A stretch of DNA of 11,363 nucleotides from VFZL01 sp046734915 (GTDB lineage: Bacteria; Acidobacteriota; Vicinamibacteria; Vicinamibacterales; CAVVIG01), in the NCBI GenBank assembly GCA_046734915.1, contig JBKPSC010000128.1, positions 1-11,363 on the forward strand, written 5' to 3'. Shown in pieces: positions 7,009 through 11,363 of this stretch. A model generated the notes under the pieces. The model had not been told where the DNA came from. It worked only from the letters and a program-made list of their open reading frames with translations, and ran no database searches. Each line of letters opens with the position of its first letter. The first letter of the stretch is position 1. Position numbers and translations under genes: made by a program.

Positions 7009-8381
7009 GGCTGACCCGCCTTTCCCTCGGGCATGACGGTCAGCTCGACGCGACGGCCCGCTGGCAGAAACTGCTCGGCTGCTGCGCGGATGTCCGATGG
7101 TGAAAGAGCACGATAGCGCGCGAGGTCCTCGTTGAACCAGTCGGGATCGCCCGTGCTCACGAAGTAGCCATTCAGCTGATCAGCCTTGCCGCCAAAGCCG
7201 CCGACTCGCTCCATCCGGCTGTAGAACGACGACTCGATCTGGTTGAGCGCGCGCTGGACCTCGTGGTCCGTCGGCGGCTCCTTTTGCAACCGCGCGATTT
7301 CCTCGTCGATAACTGTCAGCAGCTCGGCGACGGTATGGCCAGGCTGCGGCATCGCGTCGATGATGAACGACGACGAGAGTGCCTGTGAATTCTGGAAGGC
7401 CTGGACGCTCTGCGCAATCTGCATGTCGTAGACCAGCCGTTTGTAGAGACGCGAATTCTTTCCCCCGGCCAGTACATCTGCGACGATGTCGAGCGCGGCG
7501 TCGCCGGGCGCGTAGTGCAGGGGCGTCAGCCAGGCGACGTATAGACGCGGCAGCTGCACGCGGTCCGTGATCGTTTTCTTCGTCACGCCTTTCAGCGCAA
7601 CGCCAGGGATCGCGGGCGGGTCGACCGTGGTGCCAGGTTTGACGTCGCTGAACCACTTCTCGATCAGAGCTCGCGCCGCCTGGGGATTGATGTCGCCGGC
7701 CACGACCAGGCTGGCGTTCGACGGCGCGTAAAACGTCTTGAAGAACGCCACGACGTCGTCGTAGCTCGCCGCCGTGAGATCCTCCATGTAGCCGATGGTC
7801 GGCCAGTGATAAGGATGGCCCTCGGGATAGAGTGTCTCGCCGAGGACGACGTCGGCCATGCCGTAGGGCTCGTTCTCGACGCTCTGGCGCCGCTCGTTCT
7901 TGACCACGTCACGTTGAGCATCGACCACCTGCGGAGTCATCGAGTCGAGCAGGTAGCCCATGCGGTCGGATTCGAGAAAGAGCGCGAGCTCGAGGGCGTT
8001 GGACGGCACGTTGATCCAGTAGTTCGTGCGATCGTTGGCCGTCGAGCCGTTGTTCGTGCCGCCGGCCCCCTCGAGCAGGGTATCGAACTCGCCCGGCTTC
8101 ACGTGGCCCGAGCCCATGAACATCAGATGCTCGAAGAGATGCGCGAACCCGGTGCGCCCGGTGCGCTCGCGCGCCGAGCCGACGTGATACCAGACGTTGA
8201 CCGACACGACCGGCACGCTATGGTCTTCGTGCAGGACGACGTTGAGGCCGTTCGGAAGCGTGAAGTGCGTGTACGGCAGCTCGAGCGGCTTCGCCGCAGT
8301 GGCTGGTTGCGCAGCCGGTGACTGGGCCGCCGCGGGCCATGCGAGGGTGAGCATCGTCAGCGCAATCGCAGCGCGGTTCAT
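7005..8381 (-). CDS. M16 zinc peptidase, catalytic subunit (secreted)
   Basis: This is a 458-residue zinc metallopeptidase of family M16 (pitrilysin/insulinase type). It carries a signal peptide (hydrophobic 5-19, PAAAQ with probable cleavage near 20) and a short alanine/proline spacer before LPNGLNVVLHEDH. The inverted zinc motif HXXEH is HLFEH at 81-85, and the third ligand is E163 in RDVVKNE, at the expected distance. GGTNNGSTANDRTNYW (107-122) is another family hallmark. The C-terminal M16 domain runs from about 195 to the end. It is the first gene of a minus-strand run, and its stop overlaps the non-catalytic partner's GTG. No Shine-Dalgarno sequence precedes the ATG; a TATGAT hexamer ends 6 bases upstream, which would fit a leaderless transcript. 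It probably degrades peptides in the periplasm. Confidence 0.95.
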   Translation of the reverse strand: MNRAAIALTMLTLAWPAAAQSPAAQPATAAKPLELPYTHFTLPNGLNVVLHEDHSVPVVSVNVWYHVGSARERTGRTGFAHLFEHLMFMGSGHVKPGEFDTLLEGAGGTNNGSTANDRTNYWINVPSNALELALFLESDRMGYLLDSMTPQVVDAQRDVVKNERRQSVENEPYGMADVVLGETLYPEGHPYHWPTIGYMEDLTAASYDDVVAFFKTFYAPSNASLVVAGDINPQAARALIEKWFSDVKPGTTVDPPAIPGVALKGVTKKTITDRVQLPRLYVAWLTPLHYAPGDAALDIVADVLAGGKNSRLYKRLVYDMQIAQSVQAFQNSQALSSSFIIDAMPQPGHTVAELLTVIDEEIARLQKEPPTDHEVQRALNQIESSFYSRMERVGGFGGKADQLNGYFVSTGDPDWFNEDLARYRALSPSDIRAAAEQFLPAGRRVELTVMPEGKAGQP

Positions 8382-8387
8382 AGGGCG

Positions 8388-8393
8388 ATCATA
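8388..8393 (-). promoter_or_regulatory. Possible -10 element of the M16/glycosyltransferase operon
   Basis: On the minus strand the hexamer reads TATGAT, five of six matches to TATAAT, and ends 6 bases before the ATG at 8381. Transcription would then begin at or next to the start codon, consistent with the absence of a ribosome-binding site. No convincing TTGACA-like -35 box is seen at 16-18 bases upstream; that position lies in the repeat array. This is a motif-based guess. Confidence 0.3.
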
Positions 8394-8399
8394 GCGTCA

Positions 8400-8490
8400 C
8401 TCGGTAGCTCAGTGGCTCAGTAACTTAGGTAGCTCAGTTACTTAGTAGCTCAGTCGCTCAGTGACTTGGTCGCTCAGTGACTTGGTCGCT
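8400..8490 (+). repeat. Left arm of a degenerate 8-bp tandem repeat (GCTCAGT type)
   Basis: About eleven units follow a rough NNCTYRGT consensus with period 8 and one single-base insertion. The 7-mer GCTCAGT occurs six times (starting at 8407, 8415, 8432, 8448, 8456 and 8472). Units alternate with variants such as GACTTGGT and TACTTAGT. At the inner end a 16-base unit, CGCTCAGTGACTTGGT, is repeated exactly at 8455-8470 and 8471-8486. The outer end (8400-8413) is the near-perfect inverted match of the outer end of the right arm. The arm lies directly upstream of the M16 gene and codes for nothing recognisable. Confidence 0.9.
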
Positions 8491-8503
8491 ACCGACGAAC
8501 CGA

Positions 8504-8551
8504 CTACTGAGCAACCGAGCTACTGAGCAACCGAGCTACTGAGCAACCGAG
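8504..8551 (-). repeat. Right arm of the same repeat, inverted: three exact 16-bp units
   Basis: The 16-mer CTACTGAGCAACCGAG occurs three times without change or gap at 8504-8519, 8520-8535 and 8536-8551. On the minus strand it is two copies of the left arm's 8-bp unit (GCTCAGTA and GCTCGGTT), so the arms are inverted relative to each other. The central spacer (8491-8503) includes a small hairpin tip, GTCG 8485-8488 paired with CGAC 8493-8496. The arms could form a long imperfect stem. The exact copies suggest recent expansion. Confidence 0.92.
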
Positions 8552-8560
8552 CTCCTGTGA

Positions 8561-8566
8561 TGAAAT
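8561..8566 (+). promoter_or_regulatory. Possible extended -10 element for purEK
   Basis: TGAAAT (four of six matches to TATAAT) is preceded by TGA at 8558-8560, giving the TGn of an extended -10. It ends 6 bases before the purE ATG at 8573, the same spacing as the TATGAT hexamer on the other side. No Shine-Dalgarno sequence precedes purE. The match is weak and the assignment is tentative. Confidence 0.22.
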
Positions 8567-8572
8567 AGACCG

Positions 8573-9064
8573 ATGGCAGAGCTGCGACCGCTCGTCGGGG
8601 TCATCATGGGCAGCCAGTCGGACTGGGACACGATGAAGCAGGCCGCCGAGATTCTGGAGCGGTTTGGAGTGCCGCACGAGAGCCGCGTCGTGTCCGCGCA
8701 TCGGACGCCGGCCTGGATGGCGGAATATGCCTCGAACGCGGCCTCGCGGGGGCTCGAGGTAATCGTCGCCGGCGCGGGCGGCGCCGCGCATCTGCCCGGG
8801 ATGGTCGCAGCGCACACCGTGCTGCCGGTCATCGGCGTTCCCATCACCAGCGCCGCTCTGAACGGGCTCGACTCGCTGCTCTCGATCGTGCAGATGCCGA
8901 AGGGTGTTCCGGTTGCGACCGTCGCTATCGGAGCTGCCGGCGCCGTCAACGCCGGGCTGCTCGCGGTCGCCATTCTTGGAACGTCACGGCCGGATCTGCG
9001 AGCGCGCCTCGCCGCTTATCGTGACGAGATGGCAGCGGCCGTTCGCAGCGCTTCCCTCGGCTGA
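8573..9064 (+). CDS. purE: N5-carboxyaminoimidazole ribonucleotide mutase (PurE, class I)
   Basis: PurE is a cytoplasmic enzyme of de novo purine synthesis that converts N5-CAIR into CAIR. The 163-residue length is normal for class I. The phosphate-binding GSQSDW is at 13-18, the catalytic-histidine motif SAHRTP at 41-46 and AGAGGAAHLPGM at 66-77. LLSIVQMPKGVPVATVAIG, at about 102-120, completes the family signature. The ATG at 8573 places the first strand (LVGVIMGSQSD) as expected. purK begins 4 bases after the stop, so the two are cotranscribed and their products catalyse adjacent steps. Upstream lies the inverted 8-bp repeat shared with the divergent M16 operon. No purine-type riboswitch or obvious PurR-like operator was recognised. 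Confidence 0.98.
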   Translation: MAELRPLVGVIMGSQSDWDTMKQAAEILERFGVPHESRVVSAHRTPAWMAEYASNAASRGLEVIVAGAGGAAHLPGMVAAHTVLPVIGVPITSAALNGLDSLLSIVQMPKGVPVATVAIGAAGAVNAGLLAVAILGTSRPDLRARLAAYRDEMAAAVRSASLG

Positions 9065-9068
9065 CGCT

Positions 9069-10220
9069 GTGACAGCTCCGATTCTTCCAGGCGCCACGAT
9101 TGGCGTGCTCGGCGGCGGCCAACTCGGTCGCATGTTCGCGATGGCCGCCCGTCGACTGGGCTATCGGGTCCACACATTCGCGCCCGAGCACGACACACCG
9201 ACCGGCCAGATCGCCGATGTCGAGATGTCGGCGTCGTACGACGAGCTGGACCGCATTCGCGAGTTCGCCCGCGGCGTCGACGTCGTCACCTTCGAGTTCG
9301 AGAACGTTCCCGCGCAGGCCGCGGCCGCCGCCGCCGACCATGCGCTCGTGCGGCCGAGCGGCCGCGCCCTCGAGATTGCCCAACACCGCGTCCGCGAGAA
9401 GTCCTTCCTGACCTCGTGTGGTCTGCCGGTTGCGCCGTATGCGGTCGTCACGGCCGACGCCGACCTAGATGCGGCCGTCTCACGAGTCGGCCGGCCCTCG
9501 GTGCTGAAGACCGCCGCCCTCGGGTACGACGGCAAGGGCCAGGCCCGCCTCGATCCCGACACCGACGCACATGCCGCCTGGGCGTCTCTTGGCAAGCGAG
9601 AAGCCGTGCTCGAGCGCTTTCTGGATCTCGAACGCGAGATCTCGGTCATTGGCGCCCGCGGCGTCACCGGCGACTGGTCACACTTCGGACCGTTCGACAA
9701 CCTCCATCGTCATCACATTCTCGACGTCTCGGTCGCGCCATCCGACGTCTCGCCGGACATCGCCCGTGACGCAGTCGCCGCGACGCGGGCGGTGATGGAT
9801 GCGCTCGAGTACATTGGCATTCTCTGCATCGAGTTCTTCGTGACGTGCAACGGCGAGCTGCTCATCAACGAGCTCGCGCCGCGGCCGCACAACTCGGGGC
9901 ACTTGACGTTCGACGCGTGCCGCACGAGCCAGTTCGAGCAGCAGCTTCGCGCGATCTGCGGTCTGCCGCTCGGATCATCCGAGCTGCTGATGCCGGCCGC
10001 GATGGCCAATCTTCTGGGCGACCTCTGGTCGAACGGAACGCCCGACTGGGCTGCGGCCTTGCGGTGTTCTGACGTCAAGCTTCATCTCTACGGCAAGGCG
10101 TCGCCGCGGCCCGGACGCAAAATGGGGCATCTCACCGCAATGGCCGACACCGCGGCCAAAGCCAGCGCTCTCGTGCTTCGAGCGCGAGAAGCCCTGCAGG
10201 GCGACCGCGGCGGCGATTGA
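9069..10220 (+). CDS. purK: N5-carboxyaminoimidazole ribonucleotide synthase (PurK)
   Basis: PurK is an ATP-grasp enzyme that uses ATP and bicarbonate to turn AIR into N5-CAIR, the substrate of PurE. The 383 residues show GVLGGGQLGRM (12-22), FEFENVPA (75-82), the ATP-grasp core VLKTAALGYDGKGQ (145-158), LEREISV (187-193), FGPFDNLH (206-213), and the metal/substrate region INELAPRPHNSGH (266-278) followed by TSQFEQQLRAICGLPLG. KASPRPGRKMGH closes the domain. The frame is open far upstream inside purE, but GTG at 9069 is chosen because VTAPILPGATIGVLGGG is the usual PurK N-terminus and it starts 4 bases after the purE stop. No clear Shine-Dalgarno sequence is present, so translation may depend on coupling with purE. 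Confidence 0.97.
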   Translation: MTAPILPGATIGVLGGGQLGRMFAMAARRLGYRVHTFAPEHDTPTGQIADVEMSASYDELDRIREFARGVDVVTFEFENVPAQAAAAAADHALVRPSGRALEIAQHRVREKSFLTSCGLPVAPYAVVTADADLDAAVSRVGRPSVLKTAALGYDGKGQARLDPDTDAHAAWASLGKREAVLERFLDLEREISVIGARGVTGDWSHFGPFDNLHRHHILDVSVAPSDVSPDIARDAVAATRAVMDALEYIGILCIEFFVTCNGELLINELAPRPHNSGHLTFDACRTSQFEQQLRAICGLPLGSSELLMPAAMANLLGDLWSNGTPDWAAALRCSDVKLHLYGKASPRPGRKMGHLTAMADTAAKASALVLRAREALQGDRGGD

Positions 10221-10303
10221 CATTCTCGAGGCTTGCATCCAGGATGGCCATCGCGCACCATGTGCAGTACCAGCGGCCACCGCGGGGCGCCCTACGAGAC
10301 GAC

Positions 10304-10723
10304 ATGATTCAGCGCTACGTCGCTCTGTCGCTGCTGTTCGGCCTTCACCTACCCGCCGCGGCCCAGCCTCCCCGAAAGGACGGCAACTGGGAGATCACGA
10401 TGCAAATCGCGGTCGATGGGGCTGCGCCCAGGCTACCGCCGCGCGTGACCACTCAGTGCATCACGGCCGAAGAGGCCGCCAACACGAAGCCCATGCCCGA
10501 CGGGCTCGCTGTGCCCGACAAGTGCTCGGCGACCGACCACAAAGTCGAGGGGAACAAGGTGAGCTGGTCGTTCAAATGCGATCTGCCGAACCCGATTTCC
10601 GGAACAGGCGAGATCGTTTATGCGGACGAGAGCTCCTACAACGGCGTCATCACCTTCGTCCGCGCCTCGAAGACGATGACCATCACCTACTCCGGTAAAC
10701 GCCTGGGCGACTGCACCAAGTAA
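10304..10723 (+). CDS. Secreted DUF3617 domain protein
   Basis: This is a 139-residue exported protein of the DUF3617 family, whose function is not established. A signal peptide is evident (MIQRYVALSLLFGLHLPAAAQ, cleavage probably after AAAQ near 21). The mature part begins with NWEITMQI, matching the family's usual GLWEV-like start, and carries four cysteines (52, 74, 92, 137) placed as in the family: QC, DKC, KC and the terminal GDC. They probably form two disulfides. SGTGEIVY (99-106) and YSGKRLGDC (129-137) are further hallmarks. The frame extends upstream to a TTG at 10217 overlapping purK, but the ATG at 10304 is preferred because the signal peptide starts there. It follows purK after 83 bases with no visible terminator. 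Its stop lies 22 bases from the convergent DHOR gene. Confidence 0.88.
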   Translation: MIQRYVALSLLFGLHLPAAAQPPRKDGNWEITMQIAVDGAAPRLPPRVTTQCITAEEAANTKPMPDGLAVPDKCSATDHKVEGNKVSWSFKCDLPNPISGTGEIVYADESSYNGVITFVRASKTMTITYSGKRLGDCTK

Positions 10724-10745
10724 GGTCTGGCCGACGGCTACACGG

Positions 10746-11363
10746 CTAGAGCGAGAAAAGAAACCGCAGCAAGGCTGCCCGGTCTTCGTCTCTCAACCGT
10801 TCGAAGCCCTGCCTCGCGAGCTCGGCCTCATTGGCATGGCGCAGGATGGCGTCGATAATCGTCGAAGCCGAGCCATCGTGCAGCAGCGGACGCCTGAAGC
10901 GAACGCCCCAGAGCGCCGGCGTGCGAATTTCGTCCGGGTCGGCCGCACCCTGGCGGATGCCATCTTCAGTGCCCACATCGTGCAGAAGAAGATCAGAGTA
11001 GAGCGGCACTGGCCGCCGGTGCAGCTGTGCGCTCGCATGTGCTCCGGTCGTGAGCGTCGGCACGTGACACGCCGTGCATCCGATGGCGGCGAACACTCGT
11101 TGGCCGGCGTTATCGGTCGCGGCCGGAGTGACCGGAGCGAGGAAGCGCATGAAGCTTTCGAAGTTGTCGATGCCACGACGCCTGGTCCGCGGGTCACGAA
11201 TGTCTTCGGGATCCGGGATGGGATCGCAGACGCGCATTCGATCGGCGGTCACGCCGAGCGCGAGCTCGTCCGGAAAGAGGTCGTTCGTGATGCCCATCTC
11301 GTTGCGGTAGGCGTCCGCGGCAAAGGCCAGCAGCGTCGCGTGTTGCGCCTTCCAGCCAAACCG
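10746..11363 (-). CDS. Di-heme oxidoreductase (DHOR/DUF1111, cytochrome c peroxidase-like), C-terminal part
   Basis: These are the last 205 residues of a DHOR-family (formerly DUF1111) c-type cytochrome, related to di-heme cytochrome c peroxidases and normally periplasmic. The reading frame is open to the window edge, so the N-terminal part with the first heme is missing. RFGWKA at the visible N-terminus and MGITNDLFPDE are family signatures. The heme-binding CTACH is at visible residues 96-100 in AAIGCTACHVP. LYSDLLLHDVG (121-131) and RTPALWGVRFRRPLLHDGSA (147-166) are also characteristic of the C-terminal heme domain. Partner genes would lie outside the window. The gene is convergent with DUF3617 and no hairpin terminator was recognised in the 22-base gap. 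Whether it reduces peroxide or acts on another substrate cannot be told. Confidence 0.93.
   Translation of the reverse strand, partial: RFGWKAQHATLLAFAADAYRNEMGITNDLFPDELALGVTADRMRVCDPIPDPEDIRDPRTRRRGIDNFESFMRFLAPVTPAATDNAGQRVFAAIGCTACHVPTLTTGAHASAQLHRRPVPLYSDLLLHDVGTEDGIRQGAADPDEIRTPALWGVRFRRPLLHDGSASTIIDAILRHANEAELARQGFERLRDEDRAALLRFLFSL

Noticed and set aside
6004..7014. Plus-strand open frame of 336 codons opposite the non-catalytic M16 gene
   Set aside because: Its arginine/aspartate-rich, motif-free translation is typical of an antisense shadow, while the minus frame has a clear M16 fold and signal peptide.
8401..8440. tRNA-like D-arm (GGTAGCTCAGT) suggesting a tRNA gene or tRNA-derived element
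   Set aside because: The match is confined to the repeated 8-mer itself. No acceptor stem, anticodon arm or TTCGA T-loop follows at tRNA spacing.
8400..8551. CRISPR-like array
   Set aside because: The units are contiguous 8- and 16-mers without unique spacers, and no cas gene is nearby.
8904..9068. Upstream extension of purK into purE
   Set aside because: The extra 55 residues lie within purE coding sequence and do not resemble PurK. GTG at 9069 gives the family N-terminus.
10724..10745. Bidirectional terminator between DUF3617 and DHOR
   Set aside because: Only a tiny GCCGACGGC palindrome and two ACGGCTA direct repeats are present, with no stable stem plus T-run on either strand.

Overview
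The window is high-GC, densely coded bacterial DNA with gene overlaps of 1 to 43 bases and almost no intergenic space. The mix of genes (paired M16 peptidases, a DUF3617 protein, a di-heme DHOR peroxidase-like protein and surface-glycan glycosyltransferases) suggests a soil-type Gram-negative, possibly Acidobacteriota (Vicinamibacteria-like). No rRNA or other taxonomic marker is present, so this placement is inference from gene style only.

Layout. Bases 1-983 (+ strand) hold the 3' end of a DPM1-like family 2 glycosyltransferase and an overlapping DUF2304 membrane protein. A minus-strand run of five overlapping genes occupies 941-8381. In transcription order it is a catalytic M16 peptidase, a non-catalytic M16 partner, a GT4, a GT2, and a large GT4-GT2 fusion. 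Its last gene runs tail-to-tail into DUF2304 with a 43-base overlap. Bases 8382-8572 separate this run from divergent purE-purK (+), and most of that gap is a degenerate 8-bp tandem repeat arranged as two inverted arms. After purK come a secreted DUF3617 protein (+) and, convergently, the C-terminal part of a DHOR di-heme protein (-) that runs off the right edge.

How the genes fit together. The four glycosyltransferases and DUF2304 look like part of a surface polysaccharide or lipid-linked glycan locus. The M16 pair has the usual layout of a periplasmic heterodimeric zinc protease: one subunit with HXXEH, the other without, both with signal peptides. PurE and PurK perform consecutive CO2-fixing steps of purine synthesis. 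The genes are mostly ordinary families. The part that known families do not explain is the symmetrical repeat between the divergent M16 and purE genes: it is capped by near-identical inverted 14-mers, and a -10-like hexamer ends exactly 6 bases before each start codon. No CRISPR array, insertion sequence, tRNA, rRNA or recognisable defence system was seen. No stretch over 300 bases lacks a gene.
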